Source: Stereocaulon alpinum
Taxonomy: Eukaryota > Ascomycota > Lecanoromycetes > Lecanorales > Stereocaulaceae
Assembly (NCBI GenBank): GCA_018257865.1
Contig: JAEUBA010000100.1
Coordinates: forward strand, 1 to 64,000
Length of the DNA stretch: 64,000 bases
Reading direction: 5' to 3'
A program made the translations under genes and the position numbers. Within the stretch, counting starts at the first letter, position 1, and each line of letters starts with the position of its first letter. The notes beneath the pieces were generated by a model, which made no database searches, had not been told where the DNA came from, and saw nothing but the letters and a program-made list of their open reading frames with translations. Below, one piece after another: positions 13,397-23,772 of this stretch.

Positions 13397-13669
13397 TGTT
13401 ACGGCTCGCCTAGAGGTGATCGCAGGAGAAGGCAGCTTTAAAGAAAACCACCTTATATTAGGATTTGGCTAATAGGCTACGCTTAGTATCTAGAAAATAG
13501 GACGAAGAAGAAAAGAAAGAGCTAGTGAGCTTATAAGCCTAAATACCCCTAGGGCTAGCTCGCCGCTAGTCCCTATCCGGGAACCGTATTAACTAGTATA
13601 CTAAGCTATCTCTATACTAATACGCTACCTCTATACTAGTAGTAGGGCCTCTAGATTAGGATCGTAATA
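13397..13669 (-). repeat. 3' LTR of inner element 2 (273 bp)
   Basis: It starts TGTTACGGCTCG and ends GATCGTAATA. It pairs with 19585-19857, and the differences are transitions. It keeps more CpA and TpG than the element interior. Confidence 0.92.
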
Positions 13670-13670
13670 C

Positions 13671-13683
13671 TACCCCCCCCCCT
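13671..13683 (-). other. Polypurine tract of inner element 2
   Basis: A run of C on the plus strand with a few flanking T (G/A-rich on the element strand) lies immediately inside the 3' LTR. This is the expected place for the plus-strand primer of reverse transcription. Confidence 0.7.
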
Positions 13684-16600
13684 CTAAAAAACTACGTCCG
13701 CGCAGTTACAGTTATTAGGCGATTATTATTAAGGTAGGTATAGTTATCGATTCTATTATTATAGGCCCTTAGCTAGGCAGGAAGTACTCGCGGAGGGCCC
13801 TTCGCGTTAGGGTACTATAGGTAGAAGGCCCTTAATATATAAAGCGCTATTATTATATCGGAGTAGGGATACTATTCTAAGTCTTTATTAGTACCTCTCT
13901 ACTTAATCTAATACTTTAAGGTAGAGCTAACTAGCTTAAAGCCTAGTATCTCCTCTAATTCCTACTCGTCTTACTCTAGCAGAAGTTATATTAAGGCTAG
14001 GTTAGGGCGTTACTATCCTAGTAGGGGATTATCGGGATACTTATAGAGGGAGTAGGAGTAGAATACTAGCTAGATTATCTAGTCCTATAGGAGATCTACT
14101 TTCCAGCTTTTACTAATCTTTTCTAAGACTTTAACTAGACTATACTAGCTATTAGAGAGCTTACGGGAGGGCTAATCTATTTTCTAGTTTTAAGTATTAA
14201 CTAGCACTAGATCTCTAATATCCTAGTCTACCTTATAATACTTACGGTTAGCTATTCGTCTTATCCTATCCTACTACGACTATAAGGAGGAGTATATAAA
14301 CTGTATTACGTTTTCTATTTAGGAGGCGATTTATATAGCGTCTTCGTAATTTAGCTTCTTAAAGGCGGTGGTAGGAAGGTTAGGATTATAGAGGTCCTAA
14401 GAAGTATATAGCTTATATCTATTTAACAGCTAGAAAGGTATAATACCTAGAGATTCGTAGGGTAACGTTAACTAGGCTAGATCTATAATTAGTAGTATCT
14501 AGCTTTAGTTATCCTAGTAGTATATATAGAAAGGCTAGAGGCGCTACTTTATATACTAGTTTATAATCTCCGTTTAGCCGTTAATATTTAGATTATAGGA
14601 TATTATTAGCTTTACCTTAGTACCTAGGATATAGCAGTACTCCTTCTAGAAAGTTAATACGAACTATACCCCTTAATTTAATATAATAGAGTTAGGTATA
14701 CCCTAGTAGCAGGTCTAGTAAGTTAGGAATAACTTAACTATCCCTTTAGCTATAATAGTTTTATAATATAGTACTAAGAGAGATTTCTTTAATAGTCGGT
14801 CTATAACTATAAAAGTAAAGTTATAGCTAGCCTTATCTAGCGGTAGCTTAGTAAAGTCTATAGTTAAATACTAATATAGACGGGCTAGAATCTCTAGGGG
14901 CTTTAGGAAGCCTAGGGTCTTATCCCTATAGGCCTTTATATAGGTATAGCTATAATTAGCGATATACTGCGCTATATTATTTCTAATATTCCTCTAGTAG
15001 TACTATCTAGATAGGATTATCTTAACTTTACTAATCCCTATATACGCGATAGCTAGCTGGGCGTAAATATAGTAGATTAAAGATATCTATAGCTCCAGTA
15101 GCTCTATTAGTACCTTAAGTCTACCTTAGAAGTATAGCTTACTATAGTCTAGGTTATAGTTAAGGTCGTTATTATAGGCCTACTCCCGTAGGGGTTCTAG
15201 CTCCGGCGAGTTCTTATTAGCGTTAATTACTTAGTTAATAATATTATAGCCCTCAATATTATATACGGTTACTAAGGCGGGATTAGGCGCTTCGCCTTCT
15301 AAGTACTCTTCTAGCTCTTTAGGGTCTATTAGCGTAGCTATAGGTAATAGCTTAACCTTTTCTATAGCTTAGACTAGGTCGCAGTCTAGATAGGTAGTAA
15401 GGGAGGAGATAGTAACCTCTTCTAGTATTTAAGGGTTAACCTTCTTATTTAGGAGGAGTTACTAGCTCTAGATTATATATTTACGGGCTTTTAGAGGCGT
15501 AATATCTTACTCCCTATAAGATAGTATATCTACTATAGTATTCGTAATACCCGTGCGGTATATAATTATAAAGTAGAAGTTAGTAAAGAACTTAGCCTAG
15601 CGAGCTTAGCAGGCTATAAGGTCTTTAGTAGTTATAAAGTATTCTAAGGCCTTATAATCCGTATATATATAGACCGACTTTTAGGCTCTAAGAAGCTTTA
15701 GCTTATACTACTAGAAGGAGCGGAAGATCGTAAGTAGCTCCTTATTATAAATTAGGTAATTTAACTCTATATCCCCTATTATCTTTAAGAAATATCCTAC
15801 TAGGTAGAAGAGGCTATCCTTATATTTCTATAATAAGATACTAGCGACTACCCCGTCTAAGGAATCCGTCTTAAGGCGGGTTTCCTTATAAGGATTATAA
15901 TACTTAAGGATAGGGGTAGAGAGGAGTGCTTAGCGGAGGGAGTCCTAAGTATAGCGATAGGTATTATTAAAGTAGAAAGGTATATCCTTAGCTATTAGGC
16001 GGACGAGCGGAGTAGTAATCCTACTATATCCTTAGATAAACCTTTAGTAGAAGTTATAGAAGCCTAGGTAGCTCTAAATACCTTATACGTTACTTATATA
16101 CTACTAGGTCTTAATAATAGCGACCTTCTCCGGATTTACCTTAATACTATCTACTCTAATAACGAAGCTAAGGAACTTAGTCTTTATAATATTAAACTTA
16201 CTCTTCTTAATATTAGCTTATAGGCTGTTAGCTTATAAGATAGCTATAACCTTTTTAGTATAGATCTTATACTCTGCGATAGACTTAGAGTAAATTAGGA
16301 TATTATCTATATATACTAAGTAGAAATTATTAAGGTATTCTATTAAGATATTATTAATAAAACGCTAGAAGGTAGCTGGGGCGTTTATTAACTTAAATAG
16401 TATTACCTTATACTTAAAGGTACTATATTAACTATAGAAACTAATAAGGTCCTCTAAGTCCTAGTAGATCCTTACTTAGTAGAATACCTATTAGACGTTA
16501 ATCTTTATAAAGATCTTAGCCTTATAGATTTAAGCTATTATCTTATCTATTAGAGGGAGTAGGTACGGATCTTTCTTAGTTAGGTTATTAAGCTTCTAAA

Positions 16601-19584
16601 AATTAACGTAGAAACGTAAGCTACTATCTTCCTTTCTAGCGAAGAGTATTAGAGCTATATATAGTATATTCGATAGCTTAATAAATCCCTTATAGAGGTA
16701 GTCTATTATATAGCGTTTAGCCTCTAAGAGTTACTTATTAGTTATCTTTCGTAACAGCTTAAATATTAAGGTATTTAGATTAGTAAGCTTAATTTTATAG
16801 TCTATACCTAGCCTTCTATTAGGTAATATATTAGAGTCCCTTTAAAAAAAGAGGGGGGCGAACTCCTAGTATTATAGAGGAAGCTTAGTCTTTACTAAGT
16901 CTTTATTAGCTTAGTATTTAATCTTTAGTACTTCCTAAGGGGAGAGGCTTATATTAACTACGGCTAGCTTAAGAGAAAGACGCTCTAAGTATTAGTCCGC
17001 TCTGCGGTTTATTTCGCGTTCTAAGTCCTATATAGAAGCGATAAAGGTATTAGAATTAGGAGGCCTCCTAGACCTCTTACTAAAGTAGAAATAAGATATT
17101 GCGATAGCAGAAATTAGGGCGATATCTACCCTATAGGTACTACAGCTAGGGCGTTAAGCCTTAGCTAGTATTATCTTCGGGCTTAATATAACTAGTATAT
17201 TTAACCCTTAGAGGGCGTCCTCTATTTTAGCGAGGTATCTCTCTAAGTCTTATATAAAACTTAACGGCCTACTGCTATATAAATTAGGTGAGCTTAAGCG
17301 AGGAGGAGAAACTAAAGTAGATTAAGGAAAGGGTAGTACGCTTCTAAATAAGGTATTAACCTAACTATCTATTAAAAGCTTTAAGTTGATAGAGGCGAGT
17401 CTAGCTTAGCTATAGTAATACTTATCTACCTTAAAGAGGGTATCCTAACGCTTAGTATCTTATTAGTACTCTAGGGAAATTAGTTTCTTAGGCGGAGTTA
17501 TTAAGAGGAGTACCCTCTTATTAAAGTATTACTAAATAGCTATATTAGCAGGCTATTTAAGGCTATTCCTCCCTTTAGTATAGACTTACTTAATATTATA
17601 GTACTCTAAGAATTTCTAACTAATAAGAACGTCGGTATAACCTAAGTTAGTAACTAAGAATAGAAAATTAATATAATAGTAGTTAATTATTATAGTAAGA
17701 AGTAGAGCGACTATAATAGGGGAGCCGCTTTAGCTATTATAGCTAGTTAGGACGATTAGCTTAGAAAGCTTAATAAAGCGAATCCTAAGGGATTTAGAAA
17801 GGGTGAAGGCGAGGGAGGTTTTAATTATACCGAAAATATTAGCTCTACTATTAACGTATATAAGGGTTTAAATAAAGGATCTATTATATCCTAGCTCTAT
17901 ATTAACTAAGAACTAGCGGCCTCTAATAAGGGCCTAAAAGTTAAATTATAAGTCCTTCTATAGATCGGGGTTCCTACTATAGCTAGAGACTTTACTATAG
18001 CCTAAGAGTTTTCCGATAACTTATCTAATTCTATTTTATCTCTAATAACGATCTCTGAGATCTTCTTCTCTAGAGCCTATTAGCTGCGTCTTTAGGGGTA
18101 GTTATTTACCTAATACCTAAGCTTTCCGCAATTATTATATAATAAGTTAGCGGGTATTTTAGGGGATACTAGTACTACTAGTACTAGAGAAGGGGTATAA
18201 GGGTAAGAAATAGTATTCCTAAAGGAGACTTAATAATCTATATAAGGAGCTAGGGTAGGAGGAGGTAAGGGAGCTCGCTAGCTCCTTATCTTAAGGATAC
18301 TATAAGGATCTAAGGTTATTCCCGTCTAAGGCTTATAAGCTATCTCCTTAGACCGGATATTCCGTATCTCTTAATCTAAGATAGTAAGGTACTCGTCTAA
18401 GGTACCGTAGTCCTCGTCTATCTTATACTTCTCTATATAGACGCTTCTCTTTAAGGCGGGGGAGATCTTTTTATATAAATCCTCGAACTAACGCTTAGTA
18501 CTAATCTTTCTAGTAGTCGCTAGGTAGGTAAACTTAACCCGAAAATTATTATAGTTTATAGATCCTATCTTAAGCTTATAGTATATACTATAAGTAGACT
18601 AGACGCGGTTATAGTTGAAGAAATACTAATCTAGTACTTTTAATACGTCGGCGGTATTACGTACGGGGGACGTATAGGTTAGATCTATATATTAGAGGAT
18701 TAGGGTCTTCGCCTCTCCTATAGTATACTTATAGTATATAGAGACTTACTTAGCTCCGTCTTAGAAATTAGTAGGGTATTCCTTTATAAAGATCTTTATA
18801 TCTATCTTCTACGCGTTATATTCGACTTCTCCCGTATAGTTACTAAAGCAGGATCGAGGGTATTTAATTTTTAATAGTTCGATAGTAGTCCCGCTAGGTA
18901 TAGGCTTAGGAAGGTAGTAGTCTACTAACAGCTAGAGGTCAGTAGTAAGGGATCTTTATTAGCGGGGATTATTCGGAAGTAGGGTTAGAGTATAGGCAGC
19001 CTACTAAGATCGGGATTCTACTAAAGCTGTTATAATAATAGTAGTAATAACAGCTTACTAAGCTAGGGTAAAGGTAGGTATTTAGTTAGCTATCCTATTA
19101 CTTAATAGGGGAATAGTAATAGTATTTTTAGTAGGGGGGTTATCCTTAATATCCCTAAAGATATCTTTTAAGCTTAAGTCCTCTAAGGCTTCTAGTTTAG
19201 AATTCTTAATTAATAGTAGAGGATCGTCGGGGTTAGAAGAGGAAGGTATAGGTATTAAGGATTAACTCTTTAAGGTAGATAGGAATCCCAGCTAGTTAGG
19301 GGGTATACTTTAGCGTATACTCTTATAAGGTAGTATACAAGTATAATATTACGCGTATTATTAGAGTTTTTCGAGTGTGGGTGTTAACGCGAAAGTAGTT
19401 AGGGGTTTTAAAAAAATAGGGATCTAGCTTTCTCTAGGATATACTAATTATTTAATTAGTAGGTACCTACTTATTAAGTAGGTAGTACTCTTTATTAATA
19501 GGTAGCTTACTAAGCTTAGCCTTAGTCTAGAAGAACGGGTAAGATATAACGCTTTATAGTAGAGGGGGTATTAGTCCTATTTTA

Positions 19585-19857
19585 TATTACAGCTCGCCTA
19601 AAGGTAATCGTAGGAGAAGGCAGCTTTAAAGAAAACTACCTTATATTAGGATTTAGCTAATAGGCTACGCTTAGTATCTAGAAAATAGGACGAAGAAGAA
19701 AAGAAAAAGCTAGTAAGCTCGTAAGTCTAAATACCCCTAGGGCTAGCTCGCCGCTAGTCCCTATTCGGGAACCGTATTAACTAGTATACTAAGCTATCTC
19801 TATACTAATACGCCACCTCTATACTAGTAGCAGGGCCTCTAGATTAGGATCGTAACA
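19585..19857 (-). repeat. 5' LTR of inner element 2 (273 bp)
   Basis: It starts TATTACAGCTCG, with the TG changed to TA, and ends GATCGTAACA. It is followed by CTAGT at 19858-19862. Confidence 0.92.
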
Positions 19858-19862
19858 CTAGT
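19858..19862. repeat. Target-site duplication CTAGT, right copy
   Basis: It matches 13392-13396. Removing it with the element restores the frame of the interrupted ORF. Confidence 0.9.
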
Positions 19863-20453
19863 ACCACAGTAATAGGACCTAATACTAAGGACTTTTAGCA
19901 GATACTAGCGGAGGGGATTAAGATATATAAACCCCTTTTTATAGATAAGGTCTTTAGGACTAGCGTTTCAGGGGAACTAGATTACTACTATTTAGCGTTA
20001 GTAGGATATCTATTCCTAAGTCTCCTAACTAATACTAGGTATCTACGATATTCAGACGTAATAACGACCGAAGGCTAAGTTATAAGATAATTATATTAGG
20101 ACTACCTAAAATCTATCTCTAATAATATAGGTCGACTACTAGTAAAAGTAAATACTATACTAGAGGAAACTAAGGGATCTAAAGTAGTAATAAAGACGAA
20201 TTTAATTATTAGTAAGCTACTTCGAATCTTACCTATAGGGAAAATACTAACTATCTTATAGCGGGAATATAAAGATACTATAAATAGTTATACCTAGTAT
20301 CTAGCCTAAACTGCGGAAGCTATATATTAGGAGTTAATACCTCTAGCAATCTTAACTAGTAATTATATAAATAAGGCTTAGAAAGTATATAATAATTTAT
20401 AAGTCTTAACGGAATTCCTAGTACTAATATTATTATTAGACCCCCTTAAATTA

Positions 20454-20543
20454 GATAAGACTCCCTAAGTAGATAAGACTCCCTAAGTAGATAAGACTCC
20501 CTAAGTAGATAAAACTCCCTAAGTAGATAAGGCTCCTTAAGTA
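20454..20543 (+). repeat. Five tandem copies of an 18 bp unit
   Basis: The unit is GATAAGACTCCCTAAGTA, repeated five times. The last two copies have small changes, nearly all transitions. In the frame of the relict ORF it encodes D-K-T-P-(Q)-V. Confidence 0.9.
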
Positions 20544-21072
20544 GGCACTGTTAGCGAAGTATTAACTAGTAAGTACTAATACGCTAGTAGTACTATTAAA
20601 GAAGAGATATATAGAAGTATTAAAGAAGAGATATATAAAAGTTAAGGTTACTTAGCTAAGCTACTAAAGGTTCTTATATCTATAAGTAGCGGATACCCCT
20701 ATAAGTATAAGGATTACGCTCCTAACTATATTACTAAGCTAGAAGTAAAGATTATACGGAAGGTTTATTAAAGTAATATTACTAAGCTAGCCGAAAAGAC
20801 GGAATTATAACTAATTAATAAGTTTATTAAGAAATACCGCTCCTATATTAAGGAAGATACTATCTAATAGCTGAAGGAAGGTACTAAGGAGAGAGTATAA
20901 GCCTAAGCGGAGGTATATAAGAAGGAGCTAAAGGATAGGTTATTTAATAAGGTTACTAAGGAATAGGAAGAGAAGTTAATATAAGGCTATTATAATAAGG
21001 TTAGATAAGAGATTAAATAGGATCTTCTTAGCAAGCTCTAGGAGAAGGAGACCTTAGGGGACTAAGGTTTCT

Positions 21073-21271
21073 AAAAAAGGGGGATAGCTGTTGGGAAGGA
21101 ATTAGCAGCAGTACTTATCACTAGGAAATAGCAGTAGCGATCTACAGTAGCGCCTTAGCTGACTTAGCCACCATATTTTAGCAGGCAGCTCCCACCCACT
21201 TAGATACATCAATACTAGCTACCTGGCTGCAATATCATCTCCAATTGCTGCGTGCTAGTTATTACCTTTCA
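21073..21271 (+). mobile_element. Polypurine tract and putative 3' LTR of the outer element
   Basis: AAAAAAGGGGGA at 21073-21084 looks like a polypurine tract. It is followed closely by TGTTGGGAAGGAATT at 21089, an LTR-like start. A possible CA end lies near 21270. No second copy is visible in the window because the left end lies outside, so the limits are a guess. This sequence retains many CpA and TpG, unlike everything to its left. Confidence 0.45.
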
Positions 21272-21517
21272 TCGTACTAGCGTCCTACGGGCAAACCCCC
21301 GAGGCTCGTCTGGAGCTTGACAATAACAACCATTCAAAGGAGAGAATGCGAAGAATTTCAGCATCTTGTCCTCCCTGAGCCATTGCTTGATCGCTAGAAA
21401 TTTGTGTGATAATCTTTCCATTTGAGACTCTGGACTGAGACAGCGTTTTAGTCTTCGCCCCCTTCCAAGTACCTCAATTTCCACCGTTCTTTCCCCGCGC
21501 CAGACATTATTCAATAG

Positions 21518-22632
21518 ATGCCCTCAAGTCCAATGGAAACGCAGGATGACGAAGAAGAACATGTAGCAATCACATATTTGGTGCCGCATGGAGATCTCCG
21601 ACTTGTTCTCAATTGCCCCATAAAGCAGAAGAAACGGACGGAAGGCTCAGATGTTCCGAAGGTCTCTCAAACAACTCTAGTGGTGTCTTCTGCAGTCATG
21701 CGGATAGCTAGTCCTGTATGGAATAGAATGTTAGATTCCAAAGGCGGCTTCATGGAGGCATGCCAATCCAGTGCCAACCAGGAGGTATACCTTCCAGATG
21801 ACAATGCAGAAGCCATGCTACTTGTCCTCAAAATCGCCCACCTGCAATTCAAAAATTTGCCCCAGACCCTCGAATTTGATCAGCTCTTGAATGTCGCCAT
21901 TCTTTGTGATAAATATGACACAGTAGGACTCATTAGGCCATGGCTTCCCGAGTGGGAAGGCAGACTGAAGCCTCTGGCTTGTGACGCTGGCTATGAAGAT
22001 TATCTCTTCATCAGTTGGGCTTTTGGAGATTGTGATACCTACGAGAGGCTTGCCAGAAAGTTGGTGCATACTTCCAAAAGCAACGCTGCACACCAATTAT
22101 TAAGTCCCACCAGAGGCTTGCTCGGATCAAAGATGCCTCCTGGCGCAGTAGGTCAGTCAAAGCTACCTTTCCTTGTCTGAATCATAATTGGGCTAAAGGG
22201 GTGCAATCAGCAGATAGCATACTTGAAGCTCGAACGACAACAGTCGCAGCGCTCCTCAATCAGTGTTATAAGCTTATCGACCGCTACCAATCTGACCAGG
22301 TGGTTTGCATGGCAACACAAAGGGTTGAAGAGAATAAAGAGTGTGACACTTTGGTGTTTGGGTCCTTAGTGAAAGGACTGAGGAAGCTGGGCATCTGGCC
22401 CGGGCCCCTCTCCCCGAGTGAGGTTCATGGATGCGTGGAGGAATTGATGGAAGGTTTACGCTCCCTGCACTGTTTCGAGCTTAGGAGGAAAGACGGCTCT
22501 CGTAGATCTCACACGGCTTGCATATTTACGATCAAGCTTGCAGCTGAGATTGCTAACATTGAAAGCAATGTGATGCCTGCTGGGGTTGACGACTCGCATC
22601 GAGAACACATAAAAGAGCAAGCACAGAAATGA
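21518..22632 (+). CDS. BTB/POZ-domain protein
   Basis: I predict two exons, 21518-22151 and 22211-22632, giving about 351 residues. The 59 bp intron has a GTCAGT donor, an internal GCTAAAG branch-like site and an AATCAG acceptor. It removes the stop that otherwise separates the two open stretches and joins A-V to A-D in phase. The N-terminal half shows a fungal BTB fold: V-V-S-S-A-V-M near residue 55, S-P-V-W-N-R-M-L, L-P-D-D-N-A-E-A-M-L-L-V-L and C-D-K-Y-D-T-V. The C-terminal half (V-F-G-S-L-V-K-G-L-R-K-L-G-I-W-P) is the usual tail of these fungal proteins. BTB proteins are mostly protein-interaction or CUL3 adaptors, but the partner here is unknown. It is the only intact member of a local three-member family and lies beside the transposon block. 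Confidence 0.75.
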
Positions 22633-22822
22633 TCCTCAGCTGAGCTCTGCAAAGCGTATTGTTTTCGGACACTGTATCGGACGAGGAAACCGGAGGCATC
22701 TTGGGGCTAGACTAGGAGTTGCTGTACGTCCCGAGATTGTGTAAATCTCGAGGCACGATGAACATATCTGACCGTCGACGCTCTAAAGTTGGGGGCTTCC
22801 ACGACGCTTCACAGGGGCCAAG

Positions 22823-23061
22823 CTAGGTCTTCACAAGCTTAGCTGTGTCACGTTTGTCGGCGAGCACAGCTAGTTGCATGAGTTGCTTGTACTGCATAGT
22901 GGCCGGCAAGTCATTGTGTAGTAAATGAATAATTCGTAGGACCGTCAAGAGGTCAACAGGATCATCAAGCCAACCGACTAATCTAGTACCGCCTTCCATG
23001 AAGTGGCTTTGGCGAGCGAGCATCGCTTGCTACAAGGAACTCGCGAGGCAAATAAACCTAG
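22823..23061 (-). pseudogene. BTB/POZ-domain fragment
   Basis: The minus strand encodes M-L-A-R-Q-S-H-F-M-E-G, L-R-I-I-H-L-L-H and L-A-V-L-A-D-K-R-D-T-A, which parallels the core of the neighbouring BTB proteins. The frame continues upstream as C-L-A-S-S-L, then an in-frame TAG, then Q-A-M-L, so the domain is interrupted. No start or C-terminal half is evident. It most likely represents a decayed paralogue. Confidence 0.6.
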
Positions 23062-23772
23062 AGGGAACAATCCATGTCTTCTCCAACTAGCAGTGTAGAG
23101 CGCCCAAGCAATCTATATGGACCGTGGTGGAGGAACCTGTATTTCCTGTTACGAATGTGCAATGAGGAAATGGATAGATGCCTGTAGAATCTAAAGTCTG
23201 TAATGAAGGAGCCTCTTCCTTCGAAATTCGGATGGGACGCCAACGAAGTCAACGTGTACCGCATCCAAATAAACGCCAGTCAACCACAACAGGTTAGGGT
23301 GCATTCATCACAGGGTCTGGACCCAGGAAACCAAGATTATACCGTAAGGCCAATTAGTGGGATGATCATCCTGATTTTGTAACGGAATTTTGCGACCATG
23401 TTCAAATATTAGCGTAAATGACGTGGCAGAAAGATAATCTAGAATACGTTTGATAGATCAGCATTTCTCAGGAAATGCTGATATTCATCCCCCTCAAGCT
23501 ATTGGGATCTTCGACGTCCGACAGGTTCACAACGCTATGTGGAATTCATGCGATTTATAGGCATGACCAATAGTGGATGCACAGGTGACAAGCCGGCCAG
23601 ATGCAGCAACAATTCGTCCTTCTTTCCCTAAGAAGCAATCAGCCAAACCTATGAGGAAGCATAGAAGAGGCTGGCTCTGCAAGATGCTAACCTAGATGCA
23701 TGATGAGGACCATAGACTATAAGTGTTCGATCTCGAAAATGTTGCCAGTCAGTCCTAGATCTCTCGCAACGG
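23062..23772. other. Non-coding stretch between BTB remnants
   Basis: I see no gene here. It contains a perfect 11 bp inverted repeat with a four-base loop at 23457-23482, and sequence that may be further decayed BTB gene. Confidence 0.4.
23457..23482. repeat. Perfect hairpin, 11 bp arms and 4 nt loop
   Basis: Arms ATCAGCATTTC and GAAATGCTGAT surround TCAG. No terminator function is expected in a fungus, and no neighbouring gene end coincides with it. Confidence 0.7.

Larger units (their letters stand above)
13397..19857 (-). mobile_element. Inner element 2: full-length chromodomain-type Ty3/gypsy retrotransposon (RIP relict)
   Basis: This 6461 bp element has two 273 bp LTRs and a perfect CTAGT duplication, and it reads right to left. 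Its RT motif (L-I-N-A-P-A-T-F-*-R-F-I-N-N-I-L) lies on the minus strand at about 16345-16410. A gag zinc knuckle (x-N-N-C-G-K-L-R-Y) lies near 18105-18150. A chromodomain-like C-terminus (L-K-Y-*-I-K-*-R-G-T-N-K-D-L-E-*-Y-P) lies near 13815-13975. A polypurine tract on the minus strand (C run on plus, 13671-13683) abuts the 3' LTR. Its sequence and LTRs differ from inner element 1, so it is a second family. Confidence 0.9.
13019..21065 (+). pseudogene. Extra relict ORF downstream of pol in the outer element (about 526 codons, split by inner element 2)
   Basis: The frame begins at an ATA at 13019 that could be a RIP-converted ATG and runs to 13396. It resumes in the same frame at 19863 once inner element 2 and one target copy are removed, and it stops at TAA 21063-21065. 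It has 126 codons before the insertion and 400 after. The N-terminal part has basic patches (K-R-A-K-L-E-S-L). The middle is mixed. Five tandem hexapeptides, D-K-T-P-Q-V where Q is a converted stop, lie at 20454-20543, and the C-terminal 150 codons are rich in Lys and Glu like a coiled coil. I do not recognise the product. It sits where some Ty3/gypsy elements carry an env-like or accessory ORF, but I see no signal peptide or membrane segment. It could also be a captured host gene. Confidence 0.6.
1..21088. mobile_element. Nested, RIP-mutated LTR-retrotransposon block
   Basis: The block consists of one outer plus-strand Ty3/gypsy element interrupted by two complete minus-strand Ty3/gypsy elements. 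CpA and its complement TpG are nearly eliminated (none in 121-360, for example) while TpA is abundant and CpG is kept. This is the signature of repeat-induced point mutation, C to T at CpA. Because ATG, TTG and GTG all contain TpG, no frame of 60 codons can start anywhere in the block. The original frames can still be followed because the stops are TAA/TAG, as expected from Gln or Trp codons, and I met no frameshift in the stretches I followed. The mutated block ends abruptly near 21085, and sequence to its right has ordinary composition. Confidence 0.93.

Noticed and set aside
1..21088. AT-rich block as a centromere or mitochondrial insertion
   Set aside because: Retrotransposon domains, LTRs, target duplications and the CpA-specific pattern explain it fully.
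12587..21088. Right part as an independent second outer element
   Set aside because: The relict ORF lies directly after the outer integrase on the same strand and is followed by a polypurine-like tract. One element is the simpler reading, although a separate element is not excluded.
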